Source: Calonectria ilicicola (lineage: Eukaryota; Ascomycota; Sordariomycetes; Hypocreales; Nectriaceae). Taken from it: a DNA stretch of 64,000 bases. Numbering within the stretch: position 1 is the first letter of the stretch; each line of letters begins with the position of its first letter. The position numbers and the translations under genes are program-made. Of this stretch, positions 35,253-45,937 are shown piece by piece. Where the stretch lies: positions 3,844,001-3,908,000 of the forward strand of contig CP085829.1 of NCBI GenBank assembly GCA_020809705.1. The letters run 5' to 3'. The notes below the pieces were generated by a model. It was not told where the DNA came from, searched no databases, and saw only the letters and a program-made list of their open reading frames with translations.

Positions 35253-36260
35253 TCAGTTTTCTCCCGCTTCCCCATCCACCTCTTCCCCGGCCTCGAGCGC
35301 TGCCTGCCTCTTCTTAGCCTCGCGCTCTCGTTTCCTCTCGAGGAGTTTCTTGAGCTTCTTGGCTGAGTTGAAGACGCCGTTCGTGCCCGCACTGCAGGCC
35401 GCGCACGTAGGGTCTTTCCTGTATCGCTTCAGCGCGCATGGCTCGCAAAAGTAGTGGCCGCAGCGGGTTATGATGGGCTCTCGGTAGTTCTCCTTGCAGA
35501 TGATGCAGACGAAGGGGATCTTCTCGAGCATGGCCTCATCCTCATCGTCCTCGTCGTCTGCCTTTTGGTTGCGATTTGCGCTCGCGACAACCGTTCCGCC
35601 CAGGTTGGTTTTACCTTTCGTCACCGACTCCCACTCGCGATCCAGCTGCCATCCTCTCTTAAAATCGCCTCGGTCGTGGAGGTAGATACACGAGTCCCCG
35701 TATCCACAGAATCCGGTGTCTTTGTAGGGTTTGCAGACATCGGGGGCGTAATCGGTGACGGTGACTGTTCGAATGTTGGTTGGCGCCTTGATTGGGCCAA
35801 TATTGCGGTTGGGGGCATCGGGATTCTTTTGGATAAATGTAGCGCGGTTCGCGAGTCCCTTGTAGGTGCCGTCTAGCTGGGCGCCCTTCTCAATGGTGCG
35901 GGTCGATCCCAGAAGGTTCTTTGCGGACAGGGCATCTTTGGAGTCCTCGTCGTACCAGTTGCTTTGTTTCGTCGCATCGTTGACGCTCGTGATTGGAACG
36001 CTGCGGTCTGCGGTGTGAGCGGTGGCGGTGAGTTCCTCCCTGGCCTTGACATTGTCATTTGACGAGGCAGCGACTGTGGTGGTCTTCTTGCGTCGCTTGA
36101 TGCGCTGCCCTGACTCGTCCTCCGACGAGGAATAGTCGCTGTCGTCGCTGTCGGCGGGCGGTGGTGTCGCAGGTCGCTTTCGCAGGTTGGCTTTGCCCTT
36201 TGCGCCTCTTTTCTTGAAGACAGCGACTGGCACCACGGGCGCATCGGTCGAATCAGTCAT
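35253..36260 (-). CDS. cwc24: Pre-mRNA splicing factor Cwc24 (CCCH + RING; RNF113 family)
   Basis: Single exon, 335 aa, start MTDSTDAPVV (an upstream in-frame TTG is not used). The Cwc24/RNF113 family binds the 5' splice site region of the activated spliceosome (Bact complex). Residues 25-65 are basic and acidic low-complexity sequence with a likely nuclear signal (QRIKRRKKT). A family-typical segment with NWYDEDSKDAL is followed by the CCCH finger C176-x8-C185-x5-C191-x3-H195. The C3HC4 RING has C252, C255, C267, H269, C272, C275, C286 and C289. The tail is Lys/Arg/Glu-rich. All zinc ligands are present and the length is normal. It sits upstream of atg3 on the same strand, 760 bp apart, so separate promoters are likely. 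Confidence 0.95.
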   Translation of the reverse strand: MTDSTDAPVVPVAVFKKRGAKGKANLRKRPATPPPADSDDSDYSSSEDESGQRIKRRKKTTTVAASSNDNVKAREELTATAHTADRSVPITSVNDATKQSNWYDEDSKDALSAKNLLGSTRTIEKGAQLDGTYKGLANRATFIQKNPDAPNRNIGPIKAPTNIRTVTVTDYAPDVCKPYKDTGFCGYGDSCIYLHDRGDFKRGWQLDREWESVTKGKTNLGGTVVASANRNQKADDEDDEDEAMLEKIPFVCIICKENYREPIITRCGHYFCEPCALKRYRKDPTCAACSAGTNGVFNSAKKLKKLLERKREREAKKRQAALEAGEEVDGEAGEN

Positions 36261-38391
36261 TGTATGCAAATTTTGTTCTTGTTTAGGAGAGACTGAATTA
36301 GCCAGGTCCAGACCTTGCTTGGGTCGGCGGATTTGGGTAGCGTGTCACGTGGCGGCGTGGCATTTTCGTGTAGGACGTTGGGAACAAATGTGTGCCTCGA
36401 AACAGGGAGCCCAGCAAAGAGAAGGCTGGTTCTCCAGTTAGATTTGGCATAATTTTAGCTCTCATACTAGAGTGATGCTACAGGAACATTGGCAAGAAGT
36501 GGCATGGACGCAACGTAATATTCGGTGATAGACTGTCGCAGAGCGGACGTTGGTTTGGTTGTCGGATGGCAAGGTGCCATACAAAGACACAACTTGGTGC
36601 GGCCACTATCCGGCCAGCTCACACCCCTATAAACAAGTGCCATTATATGTCAGCCCAAAATAAAACGTTGGCTAAATTATGTGATTTACGAGCCGGTAAC
36701 TATTTTAATCGGGTAGCGAAGGTCCAGGGTCTAATCTGACTGCCAACCATAAATCGAATCCCGACCCGAAGGCGGTCAATTGGTGCGGCAGTGGTTGGTA
36801 ATTTTCTCGGTCAACCAAAGTTGAACCATGTCCTGGCGAAACGGTTGTATACGATCCCTGAAGCTCTACGATGCTTTCCTTGCCCTGCTATGCAACTATG
36901 TACCTTCCGTTGTGTCCCTCCCCCTGGTCTAGGCTAATTCTCCGCGTGGAAGATCTACTCGGGTACTGTAGCTTACTGGCTTGGCGGCGGTTATCTTCCC
37001 CTGCGTATACCCTCCAAACCAGAACCAGAACCAGAACCAGAACCAAAAAAAAAAACAAAAAACCAAAGCCAAGACTCGTCTTCCCCCCCCCCTGCGTGCA
37101 CACGACTCTGGCTCGCTTCGGCTCATTTCCTGGGTAGCAGCCAATTGCAGCAATTCTCGACACGTAGAGGAGTGACAGGAACATGACGGCTGCAAGATTT
37201 TAAGCCAATACCGGCCGGCTACCACCCTCAAACGGCCAACGATAGGCTCCCGGCGCATGCAATCAGAATAAGCAGCCCAGGGAAAGGTGGGCATTTATCC
37301 ACGACTGACGTCGTAGAATGCGCAAAGGAGGGACACAACCGCTGTCAGTACCTAGTCACCGGTGAATGGCATAGGGGCACTTTTGGGTCACCTCGGATGC
37401 ATAGGAGCCAATATTGGACCAGCACCCCCCTGAGCCTGCTCATATATTGCCTGTGGCCTGCCCGTGGCCTACTCTGATGGCCCTCCCGATGGCATCCCCA
37501 AAGCACCCAAACCACGCAAAGCACGCAAATGCCACTTCCCCCTTCAGCAGCTGGACCTGAACTTGGCCCCCCCCGGAGACGCATGCCGGGGCCCCGACCG
37601 GACCCAAGATTCGGACTTGCGTCGCAGCGGACGGCTCCTTCGCACACCGGTCTGTCCATCAAATCACACAGTGGCGCCACTAGCACTTTGCCTGCGCTTC
37701 ATTTCCATGGTTGTCAAGCTGCATGGACTATCACATTCGATGGCTTCCTACCCCTCCATGCCATACCGTCTCCCCCCCTCGCCTCGCAAGCCGCGCGCAG
37801 CCCCAGCTCCCGCCGTGACAGTCCTGAAGTGCCGTGGCTGATGCAATGCCCAGGTCCAGGTCGCAATAAGCAAACCTCGCTGTGCCAACACCCGCAGAGA
37901 CACGCCTGTGTCCATCCCACCCCTCCAACCACAGCCAGCCCCATCCATCCCTCCCTGATTGATTGATGTACACGCCAAGTATCGGCACATTGACTGACAG
38001 ACACGACACGGCTGAGCACACCAACTCCGTGTCGCCCGTCAAACTGCAAGGAGGTTGCGACAGCCACATGAGACACACAGCATTGTATTGATCGGAGCCC
38101 CCATCGCCTCCTCCCCCCCATCGCCCTCAAGCCATCAGGCTTCCCGCCCTCCATGTAAACCTACCCAATATGCAACCTTGGTTCTGTCTGGCGAGCGCTT
38201 CCCCGGCGTTGATAAAACCCCATCGTTTCCCCTGTGTCCGTCTCCAGAAGACTAGTAGTATATCAACAAGCCTAGCCCTGCAAACAAACGCTCTGCAGCG
38301 AACAACTCGACATACATACACACGCGCATATACACACCTATTCCCCTTGTCTATCTCACTTACAAGAAAAAAAAAACCCCCCATAATCACA
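36261..38391. other. Intergenic 2.1 kb
   Basis: This is a divergent promoter region between cwc24 (-) and the kinase-like gene (+). It contains a hexamer repeat (CCAGAA)n at 37017-37045 followed by an A-rich run, and C-rich tracts at 37085-37093 and 37567-37575. The frames seen at 37.4-38.1 kb overlap on both strands and are not supported. A C/A-rich leader (AAGAAAAAAAAAACCCCCC) directly precedes the kinase-like ATG. Confidence 0.45.
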
Positions 38392-39270
38392 ATGTCTTCT
38401 GCTTCTTCGTCTTCTTCTTCTTCTGTTGCACAGATCAAGGACTTCTCGGACCTCTACTGGTCGTCCGAAGAGTTCGACATGGAAGGTGTAAACCTCCACT
38501 GCACCTTTTCCATATACATCAACCCGTCCGACGACGTCTACGTCTCCGAGATTGTGGAGCGCAAAGCCAACATTGGCGTTCCGCAGCTCAATGCCTCCCT
38601 GAAGCACGTCCCTCGTGCCATCATCTTCCCCAAGCTGTCCGACCTCGAGGACCCGCCGCGCCGGTCCCAGAACCCGCTGCTCCCCAACGTCGCCGTCAAC
38701 CGGTCGCTGCTTGACAAGTACGTCATCCTCAAGGCGTACAGGATGCTCGACGTCCTCATCAGCGAGATGGCCGAGGAGATCACGGCCATGGAAGCCATCA
38801 GCAAGAATCCCCACCGCTACATTGTCAAGTATCACGGCTGCCAGATCCGCGACGGCTACGTCACTGGCATTGTCCAGGACACGTACCCGCTGGACCTGAA
38901 CCATTACATTGCCGGCGGCGCCACCATGAGCGTCCAGCTCTTCATGTCGGCTCTCTTCTCTGCCGTCAACCACTTGCATTCCATGGGCTGGGTTCACAAC
39001 GACATCCGCCCCGAGAACATTCTCATAAATGACGCGGGCATGCCCATCCTGAGCGGCTTCTCCATGTGCCGCCCCATTGGTAGGCCATTGTCGGTCCTCA
39101 GCGGTGCCGATGAATGGACCAGCGAAGGCATTCCTGCCTCTCATGTTCAACAGGACCACTATGCTCTTAATATGCTTTTCCTATGGTTGTACGAAAACTC
39201 GGTTCCTTATGAATCACCGCCACTCTTCAATTTTGGGGATTGGGTTCATTTTCCGCCTTTGGACATGTAA
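38392..39270 (+). CDS. Divergent protein-kinase-like protein, DFG aspartate lost
   Basis: Single exon, 292 aa, ATG in context ATCACAATGTC, starting with a Ser tract ([10 protein letters not shown]). Residues 110-290 match the C-lobe of fungal kinase-like proteins: helix-C region AEEITAMEAI (127-136), IVKYHGC (144-150), catalytic loop HNDIRPENIL (202-211) with H202, D204 and N209, and a later D-x-Y/F-A-L helix (DHYALNMLF). At the DFG position the protein reads SGFSMCRPIG (GFS at 222-224), so the magnesium-binding aspartate is missing. A glycine-rich loop is not evident. It is therefore probably a pseudokinase or a very weak kinase. Similar proteins with an intact DFG are expanded in some ascomycetes. 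The target is unknown. Confidence 0.75.
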   Translation: MSSASSSSSSSVAQIKDFSDLYWSSEEFDMEGVNLHCTFSIYINPSDDVYVSEIVERKANIGVPQLNASLKHVPRAIIFPKLSDLEDPPRRSQNPLLPNVAVNRSLLDKYVILKAYRMLDVLISEMAEEITAMEAISKNPHRYIVKYHGCQIRDGYVTGIVQDTYPLDLNHYIAGGATMSVQLFMSALFSAVNHLHSMGWVHNDIRPENILINDAGMPILSGFSMCRPIGRPLSVLSGADEWTSEGIPASHVQQDHYALNMLFLWLYENSVPYESPPLFNFGDWVHFPPLDM

Positions 39271-39525
39271 CCACCACCGCCTTATATACTTTGCTACTTT
39301 TAAAACAGATCACCTGAATTTAATGTGTGCTGCCTCATGAACAATTTTCCCGCTTTTGTGTATTGTGACACCATCGGAGCCGCGATTAAAAAAAATATAA
39401 ATAAGTAGTGACAGAACAGGGTTCAAATCCATAAATATATGATGCCTTACCATACCACTAATCTGTCTTTTCCTTTCCATTAGCCCATACATCCCCAACT
39501 CCTTTCCCTGGTAGAACAACCTAGA

Positions 39526-42038
39526 TTACCGAATCCTCCAGCGCATAAACCCGCCGCCGCCTACACCCTGCGGCCCTATACCCGAGCGAGAACGTGCCTT
39601 CGAAGCTACCATGCCCTCTAAAACAGGTCCGGCATCTTCTTCATGATGCGCCCCCGTGTTTTCCGTTTCCACGGCTCGTCTCTTGGCTGGCTGTGAAGAG
39701 AGCGATGATTGCTTCTCCTCCAATGCTCGCTTCCCACTTTGTGACGTCGCCTCTTCCTCCTTGTCAGGTCCAATGATCTTCCCAAGACTATCTACCAGTG
39801 CGGATACCCAGGATAGTCCGCTCATATTTAACATGTACCTTTGCCAGAGTACATCTCGAGCGTTGCGTATGATTTGGGGCACTTCAACGCGATGTTCATC
39901 CTTGCAAAATCTGGCATTATTATATAACCTCAACGCCGATGAAAATAGGAAGTGAAGCAGGTGTCTTGCGCACTCCTCGGATTCATCCGCAAGGTTGATG
40001 AGCGAAATTATCGACTTGACGAGTTTCTGCAAAGTTTTGACATTCGTCGTGGTCGGATCCTGATAAAACTGAACCGGAGAGGTGGCCACGAGGGCCATAA
40101 GCTTTAGCACTTCAAGATACTTCCGGTAGAAGATGTACGGAGTCTTGAGCGGTTCAGTAGAAGCTTTGATTTTTTTGTCACCGAAATGGCCTTCCCATGC
40201 TTGGGCGGTGACCGAGTTTGTGGCAAATCCTTTTTCACTAGCGCGAATACACTGCTGGAGATCCATTGCCAACAACATGTAATTTTCCCACGACTCGGTT
40301 TCTTGGTCAAGAGGCACGAAAGGGGCCACGATGAAGCATTGATTGGTGTCGATGATTTTCGGCCGGCGCAAGACTTGGGAGATCTCCCTATACAGCTTGT
40401 CAGATAACATCAACTTCATTTACCGGGATCTACTCGCCAGTCCCAGAGAACCATTGTCCACCAAATCCGCCGCATGATATCAAGCTGCATTGGACAGGAG
40501 TTTTTAATGCAATCAGCTTGATGTACACCTTGGTTACATTAGATAATAGTACTTGAATGGAGCGGGTTATGAAACACGAACCAAGTTGGATGGCCATATC
40601 GTACGCCTGACGCAGATGAGAGAGGCTGTCGCTCAAGTGGCCTTGTCTTCTATTCCAAAGGCATTTGAGCATGATTGCTTGCAATTGAGGGATGCAAACG
40701 TCACGGATGCTTTCAAGATTATCTGAAGTGGTCTGAAAAAACACTGAGAGCTTTTGGTTAGTATATTGCGCTGCACAAGCCAGAACTCTCAGAAGTAGAC
40801 AAGTAATGCGGTTACTAGGTGGCGGTGAGTGGCTGGCTCGGGCTTTTGTCCAATCACGATAATTGTTGTAAATCCACTGTTTGCTCACAATAGGGCAATG
40901 AACGAAACTGTGGGAGAAGAACTTGTCGATCAAAGGACCTAGACAGTGTAAGCGAGAAACGAAAAAAAAAAAAAAGGGACATGCTTCGTACGAAGTTGGG
41001 CATGAGGTGGGATTTGCTGAATGCCTGAGTTTAACCACCCATCCGGGACGATGTCATCCCCACGTTTCTCCAGCTTCTATGTTCACATTTGTCAGTTTAC
41101 ATCAATGTCTCAATAGGCGGGGGGTTATTTACTGAGATTTTCTGTCCAGAGTCCAGGATAAAAGCCGGGGCATAGCCGAACGATTGAAGCACCTCCTGTC
41201 GCCTGTCAAAGCGGTCGACGCTCCCATCTTTCGTGGAGGCTTGCTTTTTTTCAGGAGTCAACTCCTGGGCCCGCCAATCGGGGTGATAGGAGCAGCCATT
41301 CAAAGAACACGAGGGTGATGCTTGAGCGCTATCGTCCGGACCGACGAACCCGTAGTTGAAATTGGGCGTCGCAACATACTTCTTGCTAGGTCAGTTGCCG
41401 CCGTGGAGTGAGTTGGGGTAGGGTTTGTCTCACATCGGGGGATGGTATCACTGGCAGAGCAGCACCGGTGCTAAGTGCATCGCCGCGTGCAAAAGACTGG
41501 TCTCCGATGGATGTGGCCAAATCAGGAGCTAACTGTAAGGTCGTGGGGGGCAGCTGAAAAGCGGTGGATGGGTACTCTTGGTTCATGGGAGCGAACTGCG
41601 AGTGCAGTTGTTGTGGGGACAAGAACTGCTGCAGGGGCTGGATTTGATCGACACACTGGAGGCTTACAAATGAGAATTTGTGCTAAATTAATTGTCTTTG
41701 ACAGACAACGGAGGGGTGGAGCGGGGGGCTGTGTCCGAGCTCGGATAACTTGCCTGGATGTTGTTCGTGTCAAAATCGAGGTATGCGGTGGAGTCGCTAA
41801 GACATTGGTCGATCTGCGAAGGCAGATGCGCAGGAAAACTATTGAAGTTTGCCAGTTGGTCTGGAACAATTGGGGGACAAGGCCAAGTGTCTAGTTGGGA
41901 GGGTGGGAGGAACGTCTGCGTCTGTGTTTGCGTTTGCGTCCGTATGGGCATGTGCCACTGCGGCGGCTGCGCCTGCTGCGGCTCCTGCACCTGCTGGCCT
42001 GCCTCGAACACGGGCTGTGATTGATCGAGGTATTCCAT
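39526..42038 (-). CDS. Fungal transcription-factor-like protein with middle homology region, no zinc cluster seen
   Basis: A multi-exon gene of roughly 710 aa. Proposed exons are 41703-42038, 41434-41655, about 41101-41381, about 40553-40938, 40434-40484 and about 39526-40395. Exon 1 is Gln/Pro-rich with a (TQ)n stretch encoded by a hexamer repeat near 41920-41945. The later exons carry the Fungal_trans middle homology region: LPxx.FFSHSFVHCPIV, ITCLLLRVLACAAQYTN, QLQAIMLKCLW...SHLRQAYDMAIQLG, then LDIMRRIWWTMVLWDWR joined to QVLRRPKIID. The C-terminus is basic and Gly-rich. A Zn2Cys6 cluster is not visible at either end. Two junctions are unresolved: exon 3 to 4 does not keep phase with the best sites (GTAAAC at 41100, CTAG before 40938), and the last intron appears to be only about 38 nt. 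A further in-frame 54-nt intron with TACTAAC and TTTTTTCAG may lie near 40.73-40.79 kb. Confidence 0.7.
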
Positions 42039-43985
42039 GGCTGAGTACCTAGTGGTTGGTAGCCGTTGATAGTGGGTGCATCCAAGCTGAGAATGAAGTG
42101 ACGAGAATGAGGTCTTAAGAGGAGGGCGGATGGAAGGAGAAGGAAGAGGGCAATGAGGGCAATGAGAGAAACGAGGCCGTCGAGACCAGCTAAAGTACAC
42201 GAGAGGGGAGAGGAGGGGAGGGAAGGACAGAGAGATGATCCAAGACCCCGTCTAGCAAGGCAGCAGTCAGCCAAACGTACATAATCAGTCTTAGTCTACC
42301 CCCTGCTCATTGAGCCACCCATCCCGCCGCCCACCGAGGCCTGCATCAGCCGTCTCCATCGCGGGCGGGCGGGCAGCTGCTGTGGTGGTTTTTCCGTGGA
42401 TGCAACTATAGATTTTCTTTTTCCAGCCGCGGGCACCCATATGATAGGCTGGCCCCCACTGAGGGTGGTGTGCGAGTTTGCTGACAGACCAGACCCGTTG
42501 CTGCACGGACAATTGCATTCCCAAAGCCTTGATATTACTGGTCGCCTTATCGATCCGCGGGAATCGATTTCCCCAGCAGCCCCCCCCCGGGCGCCTCTAG
42601 CGAATGTGAATCCTACCCCCTTGCCTCTTCTCGCCTGGCTCGACCGTGCTTGTACCGGTACACTCCCATGTACCGGCCGCTAAACGGGGCGATGGGGTGT
42701 GCCATTCATCCCTGCGGCTGTGGGGCATGGTTCAGAGAGGGGTCCGCAGAGCCTAGAAGGCCGCAGAGACTAGCGTGGTCGAGAAAAGCAAACACAAGGC
42801 GGGTACTCCTGGCGGGTCCTCCTGGCTGGGCTGGCTGCGTTTGCCAGGAATGAGCCGGACACGAGACTGCATGTTTCGGTCGTCTTGCCACTTAAATCTG
42901 TTGATCGCACCGAGCGGAGCGGCATGTCTCGCTCTAGGGGGGGGTTCCCGCCCTAGGGCTTGCTGCTCGTGTGAAACCCCGTGCCAATCTGCCCCTCCTC
43001 CATCAGCGTTGCTGCATATGCTGTGCAGCCTCGCGTATAGCGGTGGCGTTTCAACTCCAGCGAGCATCTGCCGCTCTCCTTCTTGCCAAGCCGCCGCAAC
43101 TCGACAAGTCAGTTTCTCTCCCACCACGGTCCCCATGCCTCGAAGCTCATGGGCCAAATCCAGCTGCACGCTGCAGCCCCCCAACGGAACTTTTGCTCCA
43201 GCCGTCACGTATTGAAACTGTGGCGCTATTCAGACCAGTCACGACCGGCTCTTCTCCCCTCTCTTGCGTAATGTGCTCAGCCAGATTGCGTCGAGCTGTC
43301 GTATTTCCTGTTTGCCGCCGGGCGCAGAACGGCGGCGACATCCGTCGGCAGAATAGCTCTCACAACCGCCCACCATGTACGGTAGGTTACACATTCATCA
43401 GTACCCTCCTTGTTTGCCGTGTTTCCTCCCCCTCCCCTTTCTCCCTAATGAAGCACATTTTTATGCATTCATGGGCATCAAGTTGTGTCGAGCATACATG
43501 TACATACTTGTGCATGTCATGTCTAGACAGTCGCTCCTCTCCCAGCCACCTCGTCTCTGCCTATGCATGTACAATGGATGTCCCCTCATATACCCAACGC
43601 ATACATCACCCGCAATGTGGGAGAGACTGAGATTCGCCCCCAGTTAAAGAAGCAAAACCTGAAATCAAGGATAGACAAAAAGCAAACTAAACAGGGGGCG
43701 AAATGGGCCTACGCCACCCATCCTCGCGCCTAGCTTGCTCCGTTTGCTCGATACACTTGCTTCTATCCTTGTCATCGGACCCCGGCTATAGGCCGAGAGC
43801 TGCTAACGGAGCCCCGACTCCAGTCGGCGCGCCCAAGTACGTAGTATCATCACGTGCCACTCAACGCCATGTCCGGAGCCTCGCGTTGGCTTTCTCTGAT
43901 CAAGTTATCATCCAAAGCTTCCCTCCTGGAATTGTCATCCTCCCTGCCCTGTACTGCCTTTCATTCAGGCATCAGGGAAACAAAA
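42039..43985. other. Divergent intergenic 1.9 kb
   Basis: It contains promoters of the transcription-factor-like gene (-) and the six-exon gene (+). GC-rich frames at 42.75-43.63 kb are open on both strands with no bias or motif, so I do not call them. Poly-C/G runs occur at 42580-42588 and 42937-42945. Confidence 0.4.
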
Positions 43986-45937
43986 ATGTCCGAAGTCAAC
44001 GACGACCTGACCCTTCACGACGCAACCATGGGTATTTGCGTCGTCAGCGACCTGATTTTGCAGATCGTGACACTGATCAGCCAAATGAACTCGTCCCATG
44101 AGGACAGGATGCTTCTCCGGAGAACGTTACTCGCGTGCGATGAGGTTCTCCAAGAGATAAAGCACGGGCTCATTATGTATGAAATCCCCTTCACGGTAGC
44201 AGACCACATCGAAGTCGACTTTGGGCCTTTGTCCTGTCTATTTTTGGGTCTCCACCCCGTGAAGATGGTGCTTGAAGCATGGCCATGCTTTCGGGAGGAG
44301 CCACAGGTTTGGCGTTTGAGTCAAAACACGGTTCGACTCATCGACAGTTTCATCAAGATACAAACGTCACGCTTGCCCAATAAACCTCTCTTTTACACCA
44401 GGTGTGTAACACACGTTCACCCCTCTTGGCACCCAAAGCTCACTTTGTGCAGTCTCGCCATCGAATCTATTGATCAGTCGGAACTTCAGGTTACCATGCT
44501 CCTGAATAGACTTCAAGGAGAATTCCGCGACCTCAACCTGCCTACTAAAACCGAGCCTGAGCGCTTTCGACAAGCGCTGGACCGTGCCGAGGTAGTCCGT
44601 TTCGGCGTTCAAAAATATCAGGACAAGTGCGACGAGGCAGATGGAGGCAGGCTGGCCTATGAGAATCTGGTCTGCTCCCAGTTTACTGTTCCTTGCACAA
44701 TGGCGTATCCGGTCAAGCAGCCTAACCTGCATAACGTGTTTGATTCCCTCATGAATAAAGTGAAGAAAGGGCTTCAAGAAGGTGAACACAACCTTCTTAC
44801 TCAGCCTAGCACAGATGCGCGTCATAGTTTCGGACTAGCCGCTTTGGGACTTCTTGCAGCAGTCAGTTATCTTTCCCTTCTCTATAGCGGATGCACTAAC
44901 TGCTCAACATGGTGACCTTGACACCGGCAAGTGTGTGATGCTCGGGGCTTGCCAAGACTTGGTAGGGTCCATAGCCCAGGATCTTTCTGCTGATGGGAAT
45001 AGTCACAAAGGTAAGCAGACGCCATGCATAAAGAGGGGACTCTATTGACAATGAATAGAAGACAAATGCCCAATTGGCCTTTCCATTTCTGAGCAGGTTG
45101 CGCTCTGCTTCTGGAAATATAATCCCAAGGCGGCTCAGGGGCTATTCAGCCTTTGGCTCGAGTATGAGCACAGCCTCACTGCAGAGGCTTGCTTCATGAG
45201 GTACCAACAAAGCTTGAGGTCGGGTTACGAGCGTCAGAGCGAGGTTGTCTCAGGGGGACAGCAAGGATTCGTCATTTTTATTATTGGTACGTTATGTATG
45301 AGCCCTTAGGCACCCCAAGCCATCCGCTGACCAACTTCACAGGAGATGCGTGCATCAGCCAGAACCAGTGGAATTCCTGGTCTACAGAGTCTAGATTTAG
45401 CTCGCTGTGCAGAGAATACCGTTATTGGAGTCCCCTTGTCGTCTCGGCTGCCCAAGCAGAGGGTTTTGTTCAGCAAGGGGGTTCTCCCCAGCCCCAGCCC
45501 AGGTGGTTGGACGCTCATGCCCTGGCCTTGGACATGAAGCAAGTTAAAGAAGACGGCACTTGGTCTTTGGTCTATGAGTTTCCGCAAAACATGCAGCATA
45601 TTGTGGACTTCCAAAGAGTGGTAAGAGGCACCCGCCGTCAAGGGATTCATTCGCTAAGCAATCTTGTCAGGCGCAAATTGAGCACTATTCAATCATTGTC
45701 GACAGACCACCGCAATATGTTGGCAGTCAGGAAACTGGGTATCAAGTGTTTCCAGAACCCGCTGTTTTGCAATATCTGAGGATGGGTGGCGAACGCTGCA
45801 AAGAGGTAATTAATTCAACTGGCGGTTGCGTGAAGCACGAGCTAACCCCCTTGTTTTAGGTCCAACCCGGTGAGGATTTCGACGCTCGTATGCAGGAGGC
45901 ATTGTCACAGATTCTTCGCCAGGCAGGAAGAGAGTGA
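43986..45937 (+). CDS. Six-exon unknown fungal protein (about 545 aa)
   Basis: Exons are 43986-44781, 44888-45010, 45059-45286, 45343-45620, 45671-45805 and 45860-45937. Introns are 105, 48, 56, 50 and 54 nt; most have good donors (GTGAAC, GTAAGC, GTACGT, GTAAGA, GTAATT) and the branch points include CTGAC and CTAAC. All phases agree through to TGA. The first exon may also hold a 51-nt in-frame intron (GTGTGT at about 44402 to TTTGTGCAG), which would give 528 aa. The start ATG (MSEVNDDLTLHDATMG) is in context AAAAATGTC. The N-terminal half is helical (SDLILQIVTLISQM...LLRRTLLACDEVLQEI). The middle has SEQVALCFWKYNPKAAQGLFSLW. The later part is rich in Trp, Tyr and Gln. No family is recognised. 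The strict exon structure argues for a functional gene. Confidence 0.75.

Noticed and set aside
38356..39159. 267-aa minus-strand frame opposite the kinase-like gene
   Set aside because: It is the mirror of a strongly biased real gene on the plus strand.
39415..39445. GGTTCAAATCC matching a tRNA B-box
   Set aside because: No flanking T-stem complement and no A-box upstream. AT-rich UTR-like DNA.
42753..43630. Frames of 151, 146 and 219 aa overlapping on opposite strands
   Set aside because: No bias or motif on either strand. It lies in a divergent intergenic region.
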